Positions 35,264 through 44,261 of a DNA stretch of 64,000 nucleotides are shown one piece after another. Within the stretch, counting starts at the first letter, position 1. Every line of letters starts with the position of its first letter. The DNA is from Bin127 sp965203505. Its GTDB lineage: Bacteria; Chloroflexota; Dehalococcoidia; Lucifugimonadales; Lucifugimonadaceae. The stretch covers positions 1,798,001 to 1,862,000 of the forward strand of contig OZ241880.1 of assembly GCA_965203505.1 (NCBI GenBank), in the 5' to 3' direction. Both the position numbers and the translations under genes were made by a program. The notes below the pieces were generated by a model. That model did no database searches. It was not told the origin of the DNA and worked only from the letters and a program-made list of their open reading frames with translations.

Positions 35264-37054
35264 CTAGTTTCCAACGGCGGAACCGTTACTCGGTTCAATC
35301 ACGGTCAATCCGACGCCGTCTCGCGCAATGCCTCGGCTGACCGCCACTGTGCCACCGTCCGAACGCCAGCACGAAGATCCAGCGAGCGAAGAATCGTCGC
35401 CGAATTCGATGATGTTCATACCGCCCGCCACATTGTTCACCATCGTCACGTCGTGCCCGAGGTTCCGCAGTGAATCGGCCGTTTCCGACCCGAATTCCTG
35501 CTCGAGTTCAACTTCCTGACCTTGCGTAAACATTCGAGGTGCTTCTACCGCCTCTTGCGGGGTCATTCCGTGGTCCACGATGTTCATGATCGCCTGCGCT
35601 ACCGAAGTCCAGATGCGAATTCCTCCGGGCAGACCCAAGGCGAACGCGGGTCTCGAACCCTTGTAAGCGATAACTGGCGCCATGCTGCTCGCTACGCGCT
35701 TCATCGGCTCAACTGAGTTCGCTTGGTTGGGGTGTGGATCGAAATTCGACATCGTGTTGTCCAACAAAACGCCAGTGCCCGGCACGACGACCTTCGAGCC
35801 AAAGATGTGATTGATGGTCTGCGTCGCAGCGACGACGTTGCCTTCTCGGTCAGCGGTTGTTACATGCGATGTATTGTCCGATTCAGCCAGTTTGGGTGTC
35901 GGCAATTCGGGCATCACCGTGTTTGGCAATACCTGGCTCATCAACTCGCGGGCGTGGAAATCGGAGAGCAAGCGATCGAAGGGGATTTCACCAAACTCAG
36001 GATCGGTCAGATACCGATTTCGATCGGCGAAGACCAACTGCATCGCCTCCGCCATCAGGTGTATCGTCGCGCCGCGACCAAACCCCATACCACCGATGTC
36101 TCGCAGCTGCATCACATTTAAGAACTCGATGAGGTGCAGCCCACCAGCGGCGGAAGGCGGCGGCCCGGTCAAGGTGTATCCGCGATACGTGCCGGCGATC
36201 GGATCGGCCCGACGGACTTGGTAGCCGATCAGATCCGCCATGGAGATGATGCCGCCGTTCGATTGGGAATAACGAACTATCTCGTGACCTAACTCGCCGC
36301 CGTAAAGATAGCCCGGCCCTTCCAAAGCAATCCTTTTGAGTGTGCTGGCGAGGTCTCGCTGGACGACCAGATCACCTGGGTTTGGAACCGTTCCGCGTGG
36401 CATGAAAATACTTGCACTTGCAGCGTAGCCGAGAAGAGCATCGGAATTGTCTTCTACGAACTTGCAATAATGTTCCGTGGCTCGAAACCCGTTCTCTGCG
36501 TAACTGATCGCGGGAGCCATAACTTCTGGTAGCGAGAGTTTCCCAAAGTCTGACTGCAACTCACACCACGCTTTAAGCGCGCCAGGCACGCCGGACGCTA
36601 GTACCCCGGTCTGATTGAGGTCGCCACGGGCCCGCATGTAGTTCGGCCACTCATCGGAAACCGGCGTGAACATATCCATTTTTGCCGCGGCCGGCGCTTG
36701 AGAGTAGTTGTCTATCGCTAGTCGTCTGCCGTCGGCGAGACGGACATTCATGAAACCAGCGCCGTAGATGCCCATCTTCATGGGTTCGACGACCGATAAT
36801 GCGAACAGGGTGGCGATAGCGGCATCGATCGCGTTGCCGCCGGCGGCCATAATTTCGGCTCCCGCCGCGGACCCAAGCGTGTGTGTGGATGCGACTACGC
36901 CGTCGTATCCCACGACAGGCCGGTTCTCCGGGGTAAACGTCACTGGCGCTTTTTCGCGCCAGCGCTGTGAGGTTAGCGCTCCAGCTGGCATCCGACGGAT
37001 TTGCCCTCGAAATTCCGGTTTTCGGCTCAAACGTTGACTGACAAAGTCGGTCAA
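35264..37054 (-). CDS. Gamma-glutamyltransferase family protein
   Basis: An N-terminal-nucleophile hydrolase that cleaves itself into two subunits and acts on gamma-glutamyl amides such as glutathione. Conserved parts are GGNAIDAAIAT, GPPPSAAGGLHLIEFLN, the autoprocessing site DNTSHVTTAD (the nucleophile Thr in NTSH is kept), NHIFGS, LDNTMSNFDP and SSMAP with LGLPGG. No signal peptide is evident, so it may be cytoplasmic. About 596 residues if the TTG at 37052 is used; an ATG at 36991 is a safe alternative. It lies immediately upstream of the threonine-synthase-like gene. Confidence 0.85.
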   Translation of the reverse strand: MTDFVSQRLSRKPEFRGQIRRMPAGALTSQRWREKAPVTFTPENRPVVGYDGVVASTHTLGSAAGAEIMAAGGNAIDAAIATLFALSVVEPMKMGIYGAGFMNVRLADGRRLAIDNYSQAPAAAKMDMFTPVSDEWPNYMRARGDLNQTGVLASGVPGALKAWCELQSDFGKLSLPEVMAPAISYAENGFRATEHYCKFVEDNSDALLGYAASASIFMPRGTVPNPGDLVVQRDLASTLKRIALEGPGYLYGGELGHEIVRYSQSNGGIISMADLIGYQVRRADPIAGTYRGYTLTGPPPSAAGGLHLIEFLNVMQLRDIGGMGFGRGATIHLMAEAMQLVFADRNRYLTDPEFGEIPFDRLLSDFHARELMSQVLPNTVMPELPTPKLAESDNTSHVTTADREGNVVAATQTINHIFGSKVVVPGTGVLLDNTMSNFDPHPNQANSVEPMKRVASSMAPVIAYKGSRPAFALGLPGGIRIWTSVAQAIMNIVDHGMTPQEAVEAPRMFTQGQEVELEQEFGSETADSLRNLGHDVTMVNNVAGGMNIIEFGDDSSLAGSSCWRSDGGTVAVSRGIARDGVGLTVIEPSNGSAVGN

Positions 37055-37197
37055 CCTTGTTGATGGTAATACGCTTGAATCTCGGATCCTGCCGTGATTT
37101 GCGTATCAAACGATAATGGAGAACAACCACCGTTTTAACCACGGCGGATCAACAATGCATCCTGCGAACACGAACAGGACACGGAGAAGGAGCGGCT

Positions 37198-37911
37198 ATG
37201 CCAATAATCACCGTCGAAGGCCGAGTAGGAGCCGGTGCGCCCGATCTTGGGCGACTAGTGGCACGTGAGCTGGAGATCGACTTTGTCGACCGCTTGATCC
37301 TTGCCCAGATCGCTCGCCGCGTAAACGCCACGATGCGCGCCCTTGTGGACCAAGAGCGTCGCGTGCCTTCATTGGTGAACCGGTTGGCTCTACGCGTCCA
37401 ACGCGTACTCGAACGATCCGCCGTCGCCGGAATGGGCGGTGACCCCTACTTCGGACCCGGCGTCGAAGACCTCATCTCACGCCAATACAGCGAATACGAG
37501 GAAGAACCTCATACTACTGCCGAGGAAGTCGACGATGAGCGATTCATCGCCACGACGCGTGAAGTCATCGAAGATGTCGCCGACCAAGGAAACATCGTAA
37601 TCCTCAGTCGTGGCGGAGCCGCAATCCTTCGAGAACGCAACGATGTCGTACGCGTCGGTGTTGTAGGGAGAATCGAAGACCGCGCCAAGAGAGTAGCCGA
37701 ACGCGAAAACATCTCTATGGACGAAGCGCGAGACTTCATCACCCACTCGGATGCCGCACAGCACCGCTACTTCGAAAAAGCATTCGGCACAAGCCCGATC
37801 GACCCGTTCCTCTACCACTTCATGTTCAACACTTCCGACGTCACCATCTCATACGCCGCGAGAGCGACAGTTTTAGCCGCCGAATCGCTCGACGACGACG
37901 GCAAACTCTAG
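37198..37911 (+). CDS. Cytidylate-kinase-like protein
   Basis: A 237-residue protein of the cytidylate-kinase-like family. It begins MPIITVEGRVGAGAPDLGRLVARELEIDF, in which the phosphate loop lacks the GK[ST] of true kinases, as is usual for this family. DRLILAQIA and ILSRGGAAIL, then VRVGVVGRIEDRAKRVA and RYFEKAFG, match the family layout. ATG is preceded by GGAGAAGGAG. Its nucleotide substrate is unknown. It stands alone between a minus-strand gene and a small membrane protein gene. Confidence 0.78.
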   Translation: MPIITVEGRVGAGAPDLGRLVARELEIDFVDRLILAQIARRVNATMRALVDQERRVPSLVNRLALRVQRVLERSAVAGMGGDPYFGPGVEDLISRQYSEYEEEPHTTAEEVDDERFIATTREVIEDVADQGNIVILSRGGAAILRERNDVVRVGVVGRIEDRAKRVAERENISMDEARDFITHSDAAQHRYFEKAFGTSPIDPFLYHFMFNTSDVTISYAARATVLAAESLDDDGKL

Positions 37912-37985
37912 CTGTCATCTAGAATCGAAACAACACATCCCGCCATTCCCGCACACACACTAACGTCAATCCCGCGCACACTAAT

Positions 37986-38011
37986 GTCATTCCGGCGAAA
38001 GCCGGAATCCA
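37986..38011. repeat. Inverted repeat, module A copy 1
   Basis: ATTCCGGC and GCCGGAAT pair around GAAA, preceded by GTC and followed by CCA. The same element recurs at 53032, 56406 and 58034. It resembles the short ATTCC...GGAAT repeats common in many genomes (for example dRS3 of Neisseria). It lies between the cytidylate-kinase-like gene and a small gene. Confidence 0.85.
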
Positions 38012-38069
38012 CAGGGACGGCGGGAGAAACGCCCGACCAGAAATCAACCAAAACCAACGCAACCCTCAC

Positions 38070-38378
38070 ATGCCACCTCGCAACAGAAACCGACGCCGCT
38101 CAGGACGCCGCCCCAACGTGTTCGTCCAAACCGAGCAACCCACAGGTCGAAGTCAGACCGACAACAAGCCGGAAACTGAAAACACCGCCATCGCAGAGCC
38201 GTCGCCCGTCCTAGCCGCAACCTCCGCCGCCGCCAGGCAGAGTCCTGGCGGAGCACGCCGGACGCAACGCACCCGCTCCGAGGTATACGCCCGCACCTTC
38301 CCCCGCGAAATCCGCAAAATGGGCATCCTCGCAGCCGGAATTGTCATCGCCCTAACGGTTTTCACAATCGTTTTGTAG
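38070..38378 (+). CDS. Small tail-anchored protein of unknown function
   Basis: A 102-residue protein with a very basic N-terminus (RNRNRRRSGRR), a low-complexity polar middle, and a single hydrophobic helix at the very C-terminus (about 82-102: GILAAGIVIALTVFTIVL). This layout implies a cytoplasmic, possibly nucleic-acid-binding head anchored in the membrane by its tail. I do not recognise the family. The ATG is in a region with few alternatives. It could be an over-prediction but reads as a real membrane protein. Confidence 0.55.
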   Translation: MPPRNRNRRRSGRRPNVFVQTEQPTGRSQTDNKPETENTAIAEPSPVLAATSAAARQSPGGARRTQRTRSEVYARTFPREIRKMGILAAGIVIALTVFTIVL

Positions 38379-38387
38379 CCAACACCG

Positions 38388-38410
38388 CCCTTTCGCAGTG
38401 CGAAAAGGGA
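38388..38410. repeat. Partial module C hairpin
   Basis: CCCTTTCGC and GCGAAAAGGG form a near-perfect stem with a 3-base loop just after the small tail-anchored gene. It matches the 3' hairpin of module C (53094 and others). It could act as a terminator for the gene before it. Confidence 0.55.
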
Positions 38411-38567
38411 CGCGAGCAAGCGAAACGGCACTCGCAAGCGATGCCCGAAGCATGCCTTGCAATCTCACTGCTGCCCATAAGTGGTTGCAACGACCTTATG
38501 CGAGTCGCATCCTTACGAATTTCGACCCGTTAAATTTCACTCGATCTCCAACTCTTACCACCAGGTC

Positions 38568-40097
38568 ATGTCCCGTACCTCCCTAACAATCACGACGCTG
38601 ATTGCTCTCACTGCAACGCTTTTCATCACCTCGGAGCAATCAAGTGCCCAAACCGTCGAAATCCCCCCAACCATCACCATGACTCTCAGCGGCGGTTCCG
38701 GTACAGGCACTGGCGACGAAGGCCCAGACCGCCTCACTAGAGACAAGATCGACATCACCGTAACCTCTGACGAACCATTGCAGGAACCGCCGCGCATCTC
38801 CGTCGTGTGCGATGACATTCGATGGACTGCAACTGTTGACGGCGAAACCGTTGAACGCAACATCGACGACTTCATCGCCAATCTGACCGGCCAACTCAAC
38901 GAAGTCCAAGCCGCCAACTTTGACTATCGTTGCGGCGAGCACGAGAACGACATCACACTAGCAACACACACCATGACCGCCACCGGTGCCATGTCATGGA
39001 CATTCCAATGGCGCAACTCAACCGAGGCACCCTACAAACTCAACGACGGGCTCCTAACCGCCGTAGCACAACCCGCGCAATCCGAAGACCAAAACCTAGG
39101 ACAAGTAAACAACTGGGACACTGCAACCGCTAACTTCACCCTAGACACCGTACTCAAATCGCCGTTAGAACGAGGTGGAGGACGGATATTCCCAAAGGAC
39201 CAATCGGTTACACACGATATTTTCGAGAGGAATTTCGTTTATGTCGAGTTCGAAGAAACAACAACGGTCGCTTTAAACTCTCTCACTTACAATGGCATCC
39301 CGGCCATCAAGGAGTTCGCAGATACAAGCAACGGCTGGGTGCTTTGGCGCAACGAATCTTTCGAAGACTTCACGCCCGGACTTCGACACGTCTCCGTTGA
39401 CGCGTCTGATGCCGCTGGCAACTCGGTGAATTTCGAATTTACGTTCGAGGTTCTCGACACTCAAATCGTTTCGGATAAACGCGATCCATTCGTTTTAAAC
39501 CTATATCCGGGCTGGAACGCGATTTCGCTCCCTGCAACTCCCTATCCCTTTTACCAGGACGTCGGGGATGTTTTTGACCACACGGTAATCAAGACCGTAT
39601 ACGCGCATCACTGGTACGGACATGCTGGGACGAGTCGATGGCATGCAGCTTCCCAACGAGATGGCGAGTGGCAATCTGTGCTATCTTCTCCGTTTTTGCG
39701 CGCCATCTGGCCTGGCATCCCTCAGCGTCAAAACAATGGTTATTGGGTATATTCTTCCGAGTACGTGCAACTTCCAATCCAACTTTATTGGCCTACTCTG
39801 GTTGGCCTCGATCGATCAACCGGCCCCATATATCACCCGTTCACTGGTTGGCAGTTCATAGGCATAACCGCAGAAAATCGCCATCATCAGTTCGAGGTAG
39901 CCCATGGATCGCCACTCGACGGTTCATACGATGAAACAATTACGGTTGCAGCATATTTAAATGATCACGTGTTCGCCGCCGATAACTACGAAATCGCCTA
40001 CCGCTGGAACGCCGAACACCAACGCTACATCACTCTCCAACCCGACGATCCCGTCAAAATCGGCGAAGCAATATGGGTCTACTACCCCGAACCCTGA
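38568..40097 (+). CDS. Secreted protein of unknown function
   Basis: A 509-residue exported protein. ATG at 38568 opens a signal peptide (SRTSLTITTLIALTATLF, then SAQ), probably cleaved before residue 29. Beta-rich sequence with many Thr and Asp follows. The middle has a paired-Cys stretch (VVCDD and YRCGE), and IVSDKRDPFVLNLYPGWNAISLP starts a C-terminal domain rich in Trp and Tyr (WNAISLP, GWQFIG, YWVYSS, IWVYYPEP). The repeated GWN/GWQ segments look like domains seen in Chloroflexota surface proteins, but no function can be named. Confidence 0.65.
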   Translation: MSRTSLTITTLIALTATLFITSEQSSAQTVEIPPTITMTLSGGSGTGTGDEGPDRLTRDKIDITVTSDEPLQEPPRISVVCDDIRWTATVDGETVERNIDDFIANLTGQLNEVQAANFDYRCGEHENDITLATHTMTATGAMSWTFQWRNSTEAPYKLNDGLLTAVAQPAQSEDQNLGQVNNWDTATANFTLDTVLKSPLERGGGRIFPKDQSVTHDIFERNFVYVEFEETTTVALNSLTYNGIPAIKEFADTSNGWVLWRNESFEDFTPGLRHVSVDASDAAGNSVNFEFTFEVLDTQIVSDKRDPFVLNLYPGWNAISLPATPYPFYQDVGDVFDHTVIKTVYAHHWYGHAGTSRWHAASQRDGEWQSVLSSPFLRAIWPGIPQRQNNGYWVYSSEYVQLPIQLYWPTLVGLDRSTGPIYHPFTGWQFIGITAENRHHQFEVAHGSPLDGSYDETITVAAYLNDHVFAADNYEIAYRWNAEHQRYITLQPDDPVKIGEAIWVYYPEP

Positions 40098-40137
40098 CAC
40101 ATCCTCCGCATCCCAGTTCAGCCTCTAGCAAAGCCGT

Positions 40138-40160
40138 TATACTTTAAGCATCGCTATACT
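40138..40160 (+). promoter_or_regulatory. Two TATACT boxes before the small-protein/protease pair
   Basis: TATACT occurs at 40138-40143 and again at 40155-40160, about 20-40 bases before the GTG at 40182. Each fits a sigma-70 type -10 box. No convincing -35 was seen. A ribosome binding site, AAAGGGG, precedes the GTG. Confidence 0.3.
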
Positions 40161-40181
40161 CCGTCATCAAAGGGGTTCGCT

Positions 40182-40523
40182 GTGACGATATTGCAACGTG
40201 GTTCGGGGCGGGCGTCAGTGGATTTTGAGGAGGCGATTCAGAACGCCAAACGGATCTACAAAGAAGAACTGCTACCCAAATACAAAGACTCCCACAAGGG
40301 GCGCCACATCGTCATCGATGGCCTCAGCGGTGATTACGAGATCGGACATTACGGACACGACGATGCTGTTCTCGACCGACTGATAGCCCGCCGTGCCAAT
40401 GCCATAACTTGGTCAATTCCGATAGCAAAATCAGGATTCAAAGCCGGAAGCGTCTTACCAGACGACGTTGAAGACATCGAGGTGGCTATCGCAGATTTCC
40501 ATCGCCTGAGGCCAGGCAGTTGA
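40182..40523 (+). CDS. Small protein, putative partner of a retropepsin-like protease
   Basis: A 113-residue protein starting at GTG with AAAGGGG upstream. It contains GRHIVIDGLSGDYEIGHYGHDD and a helical DAVLDRLIARRANA, ending RLRPGS. I do not recognise the family. It overlaps the next gene by four bases (TTGA), so the two are translated together. The pairing of a small polar protein and a small clan AA protease resembles toxin-antitoxin layouts, but that role is an inference. Confidence 0.6.
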   Translation: MTILQRGSGRASVDFEEAIQNAKRIYKEELLPKYKDSHKGRHIVIDGLSGDYEIGHYGHDDAVLDRLIARRANAITWSIPIAKSGFKAGSVLPDDVEDIEVAIADFHRLRPGS

Positions 40524-40900
40524 TCACCGGCCGCGTCCTAGGCGGCAATCTGTACCCACTGGTCGACCTCGAGATTCGAAATCACGACGGCGCGGTCAAC
40601 CTTGTTACTTTCATCGTCGATACCGGCAATGACTTCAGCCTCGTGATGACACCCGCCCTAATCGCCAGGTTGGGGTTGCAAGAATTTCCCGGAACCACCG
40701 AAATCACTTCCGCCACGGGCGATCGGCGATCAGTGCGGTACTATCTCGCAGAAGTCATGTGGGACGGCGATTTCAAACCAGTGCGCGTTATTGAGGGCAT
40801 TGCACCGTTGATGGGCCGTGAACTCATGCGTAGCTACGCCGTCTCAATCGAGATGCGACTAGGCGGGCTAGTCTCAATAGCACCCCTCGAATCGTGGTAA
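40520..40900 (+). CDS. Retropepsin-like aspartic protease domain protein
   Basis: A 126-residue protein with one clan AA aspartic protease motif: FIVDTGNDFSLVM, a D-T-G catalytic triad in the usual strand-turn context, with PLMGRELMRSYAVSIEM as the C-terminal strand and hydrophobic flap region. Such small domains act as homodimers. The TTG start overlaps the upstream small-protein stop. Substrate is unknown; the operon partner is the obvious candidate. Confidence 0.72.
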   Translation: MITGRVLGGNLYPLVDLEIRNHDGAVNLVTFIVDTGNDFSLVMTPALIARLGLQEFPGTTEITSATGDRRSVRYYLAEVMWDGDFKPVRVIEGIAPLMGRELMRSYAVSIEMRLGGLVSIAPLESW

Positions 40901-40967
40901 TCATCAAACTGCAAACCGTCGACATCATTCGCACCCCAACTCAACCCCGTAAAATCGACTTATCCTG

Positions 40968-42860
40968 ATGTCTACCACTCCAACAACCGCCTCCCCCACC
41001 CGCGCCGACCTCTTCGCCGAGCGCCTCGCCGCCGTCCCTCGCGAGCCCGGCGTCTACACTATGCGCGGGAAAAGCGGACAAATACTTTACGTCGGCAAAT
41101 CCGTCAGCCTCCGAAACCGTCTCCGCTCATACTTCTCCAACGAAACCAAACTGCGCGGTAAGACCAAACGACTAGTCGGGCAGGTTCGCGATTTCGACTA
41201 TATCGTCGCTGAGTCCGAGCGGGAAGCCCTTCTGCTCGAAAATTCCTTGATCAAACAGCACAAGCCCCGCTTCAACGCTCGACTCAAAGACGACAAGACC
41301 TATCCCTACATCAAGGTCGATCTGGACGACGAGTTCCCTCGCGTCTACTTTACCCGCCGACGTTCCAAGCGCGACGGCGCACGTTACTTCGGACCATACG
41401 CCTCTGCATACTCGGTGCGAACCACACTGGATCTGCTCAAAAAACTGTTTCCCTACCGCTCCTGCACGATGAAGATCACGGGCGAAGAAGAGCGGCCGTG
41501 TCTTGAATACCACATCAAGCGTTGCGTGGCGCCTTGCACTGGTTACGCGGACAAGCAGGAGTACGACAAGGTTATCGACCAGGTGATCTCGTTCTTACAG
41601 GGCGACACGGACAAGGTAGTGATGGAACTCCAAGAGGCGATGACGGCAGCGGCGGAGAACCTCGAGTTCGAGCGCGCGGCCGCGTTGCGCGACCGTTTGA
41701 ACGCGATGAAGATCGTGTATGAGGATCAGAAGGTTGTGGGGATCGGTCAAGAGGATATGGACGTGATCGCTTGCGAAAAAGGCAGCGACGAGGCGTGGAT
41801 CGATGTCTTCTTCATCCGGCGCGGCAGCATGGTGGGTCGCGACAACTTCATCATGGCTGGCACGTTTGACGACACGGACTCACACGTCATAGCGAAGTTC
41901 ATCGAACAGTTCTACATCGTAGGGAATCCCCACATGCCGCGTCGGATCTTGACGCAAACGGAGGTTGAAGATGCTGGAATGTTGCAGGAGCTTCTTACCG
42001 AGCGCCGCGGGGCCAAGATGGAGATCAATGTTCCGAAGCGTGGGCCGAAGCGGAAACTGGTCGATATGGCTCGTGAAAACGCCGTACAGGGGCTTGCACA
42101 GCTGAAATTGAAGTGGCAGTCCAACTCGGACCTGATGGGGCGTGCTTTGGACGATCTGCAGGAAGCGTTGAGCCTCTCTGCACGGCCCTACCGTATCGAG
42201 TGTTTCGACATTTCTCATATCCAAGGGACGTCGTCGGTGGCAGCGATGTCAGTGTTCGAGAACGGCGCGCCGGCAACTTCGCAGTACCGGCGGTTCAAGA
42301 TCAACACGGTGGATGGCAACGACGACTTCGCTTCGATGCGCGAGGTATTGACGCGGAGATTCAAGCGTTTGAACGCGGCTCGGGAAAAGGCTGCTAAAGA
42401 GTCGGACCCTACGAAACCGAGCGATTCGTTCGGAATCACGCCGGATTTGGTGCTTATCGACGGTGGCAAGGGACAGCTCTCGTCTGCGTTGGCGACGATG
42501 CTTCAACTTGGGGTTGCTGATATTCCGTTGGCGTCGATTGCGAAAAAGGAAGAGGAACTTTACACGCCGGACAGTTCGGAGCCGATACGTTTGCCACGGA
42601 ACGCACCTTCGCTGTTCGTTTTACAGCAGGTTAGGGATGAGGCGCATCGGTTCGCGATCACGTATCACCGGAAGACGCGGGGGCGGACTTCGTTGAAGTC
42701 TGCGTTAGACCTTGTACCGGGTATCGGTCCTTCCCGGAAACGTGCTTTGATGCGGCGTTTTGGGAGTGTGAAAGCGATCCGTGAGGCTTCGGAGATCGAG
42801 CTGGCGTCAACGCCAGGAATGACGCAGCGTCTAGCAGAGAAGGTTAAGGATTATCTGTGA
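40968..42860 (+). CDS. uvrC: Excinuclease ABC subunit C
   Basis: UvrC makes the incisions of nucleotide excision repair. The GIY-YIG domain (GVYTM and ILYVGKS, about 27-45), the Cys-rich SCTMKITGEEERPCLEYHIKRCVAPC segment (split here: CLEYHIKRC), a UVR-motif region (EAMTAAAENLEFERAAALRDRL), the RNase H-like core (DISHIQG, DLVLIDGGKGQL, AKKEEELY) and two C-terminal HhH motifs (LVPGIGPSRKRAL and LASTPGMTQRLA) are all present. 630 residues is full length. Its 3' end overlaps the opposing gene by 17 bases. Confidence 0.96.
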   Translation: MSTTPTTASPTRADLFAERLAAVPREPGVYTMRGKSGQILYVGKSVSLRNRLRSYFSNETKLRGKTKRLVGQVRDFDYIVAESEREALLLENSLIKQHKPRFNARLKDDKTYPYIKVDLDDEFPRVYFTRRRSKRDGARYFGPYASAYSVRTTLDLLKKLFPYRSCTMKITGEEERPCLEYHIKRCVAPCTGYADKQEYDKVIDQVISFLQGDTDKVVMELQEAMTAAAENLEFERAAALRDRLNAMKIVYEDQKVVGIGQEDMDVIACEKGSDEAWIDVFFIRRGSMVGRDNFIMAGTFDDTDSHVIAKFIEQFYIVGNPHMPRRILTQTEVEDAGMLQELLTERRGAKMEINVPKRGPKRKLVDMARENAVQGLAQLKLKWQSNSDLMGRALDDLQEALSLSARPYRIECFDISHIQGTSSVAAMSVFENGAPATSQYRRFKINTVDGNDDFASMREVLTRRFKRLNAAREKAAKESDPTKPSDSFGITPDLVLIDGGKGQLSSALATMLQLGVADIPLASIAKKEEELYTPDSSEPIRLPRNAPSLFVLQQVRDEAHRFAITYHRKTRGRTSLKSALDLVPGIGPSRKRALMRRFGSVKAIREASEIELASTPGMTQRLAEKVKDYL

Positions 42861-43515
42861 GCCCTTCGTCGATTAGACGGTTACGACGGGTTTCCAAGGT
42901 TCCGATTAGGACGTCTAGGTTTTCTACGGTTTCACGCATTCGGAGTGCGCCGTCATCGTAGCGGAATTCGATCCAACCATGAGGAAGGGCTTCGGGGTGT
43001 TGGAGGTCGGTGGTTGATTGGTGTTGGACCGGTCCATCGAGCTTATCGTCAGATTCTGCGTTGAGTAAGTCGTTTATGCCTCCGAATATTCGTTCGATCA
43101 TCGCTACACGTCGCGTGACGTCGTGCATTTCGGCACTAGTTATTTCTTGCAGGGTTACCGCCAAGACGTTCTGATCAACGTTGGAATCGCCGATCTTTTC
43201 GTGGAGTTCGTTGAAGAGAGGAACGGAGGCAGCCAGGCTACGCAGGAGTTCAATTTCTTGGTGGATATCATCGCAATTTGCGATCTGAGCGCCTTGATCC
43301 GTCAGGGAGATTAGGCTGCGGCCGGAAGCTAGTCCCCATATCCTCAACGCGCTGACTCGGGCTCCAAAGGCCCCTCCGGTAGGTGACATGCCCAAAACGA
43401 TGGCGAGGCCGTCTCTGCGGACTTCGCCGCCGAGATCGTCGAAGATTCGGCGTGCGAGTTCCACGGATTCGTCGAGAGGGATTTCGGGGAATTCGCGTTG
43501 TCCGAGTTTTGCCAT
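42844..43515 (-). CDS. Conserved hypothetical protein, possibly DNA-binding
   Basis: A 223-residue protein. MAKLGQREFPEIPLDESVELARRIF, then GLAIVLGMSPTGGAFGARVSALRIWGL reads like a winged-helix module in which a small domain discriminates sequence; SLISLTDQGAQIA would be its wing. The rest is mainly helical and charged (RVAMIERIFGGINDLL). I do not recognise a named family; the arrangement resembles archaeal and bacterial DUF5343-like proteins. Convergent overlap of 17 bases with uvrC. No clear partner. Confidence 0.5.
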   Translation of the reverse strand: MAKLGQREFPEIPLDESVELARRIFDDLGGEVRRDGLAIVLGMSPTGGAFGARVSALRIWGLASGRSLISLTDQGAQIANCDDIHQEIELLRSLAASVPLFNELHEKIGDSNVDQNVLAVTLQEITSAEMHDVTRRVAMIERIFGGINDLLNAESDDKLDGPVQHQSTTDLQHPEALPHGWIEFRYDDGALRMRETVENLDVLIGTLETRRNRLIDEGLTDNP

Positions 43516-44261
43516 AACTTGCTTGTTGAGCAGCAGGATTTCAGCATTTTACGGCACGTCACGGCATGTTTTGACCTTCTAGCCGCGAAACTGCCGAAAA
43601 TGCGGCAAGTTTGCGGCAATTTCTGTTTTTGATGAAGTTCAAAGAGCTTTCGTCCCGGATTCGCATGCAATTTCGGCATCAATGGAGGTTCCAATCGATC
43701 GCTTGAACGGCCCCAAAGACCGCCATCGAGGAACGGATGATCCCGGTGGTCAGTGCGGACCGATGTGTTAGTCAGTGCGGACCAATTCGTCGGGCTTACG
43801 CGTTGCCTCAGGCTCGCCTGCACCGCGGTGATCGCGTGGTTGCGTGCCGGGTCGCGGTCGGTTAAGGGGCTGGAGGATGAGGGATCGATCGGCGGTCGTT
43901 ACGTGTTGTTGGGATCGGGTCGACGATACCGAGTATTTGTCCGAATCGTGCAGGAGCGAATCGGTTGCGTCTGTGTGCCAATTGGATGCGGATCGCAGGT
44001 TGCATTACACGCGGCAATGGTCCGCTGCAGAGGATCTGAAAACGCGGTCCTTTTTCTTCGGCAAAGGCGCAATCCTGCTCGCAATTGGACGCGAATTCGG
44101 GAGCGATATGGCGTTTTTTGCGTAAAACTAAGATACGTGTTTCGTCGATTTCTCTCAAACAGAGATCCAACGTGTTCATACCCGAATTTGAACGTAAAAA
44201 ACGCGGCGTTTTTGTGGGTTTACAGCGAGTCGCTACGACGGAGGATGTACGTCTTTAGTTT
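43516..44261. other. Gene-free stretch between the hypothetical gene and the stomatin gene
   Basis: 746 bases. Open frames here have no family resemblance and uneven composition. Near the left edge are repeated TGCGGCAA/GCCGAAAATGCGGC stretches. The 13-base GTCAGTGCGGACC occurs twice, starting near 43751 and 43772, as a direct repeat. It could be a decayed gene. No RNA gene is evident. Confidence 0.5.

Noticed and set aside
35264..37054. Loss of the gamma-glutamyltransferase nucleophile
   Set aside because: Aligning NTSHVTTAD with human GTAHLS and E. coli QTTHYS places the nucleophile Thr at the first T, which is kept.
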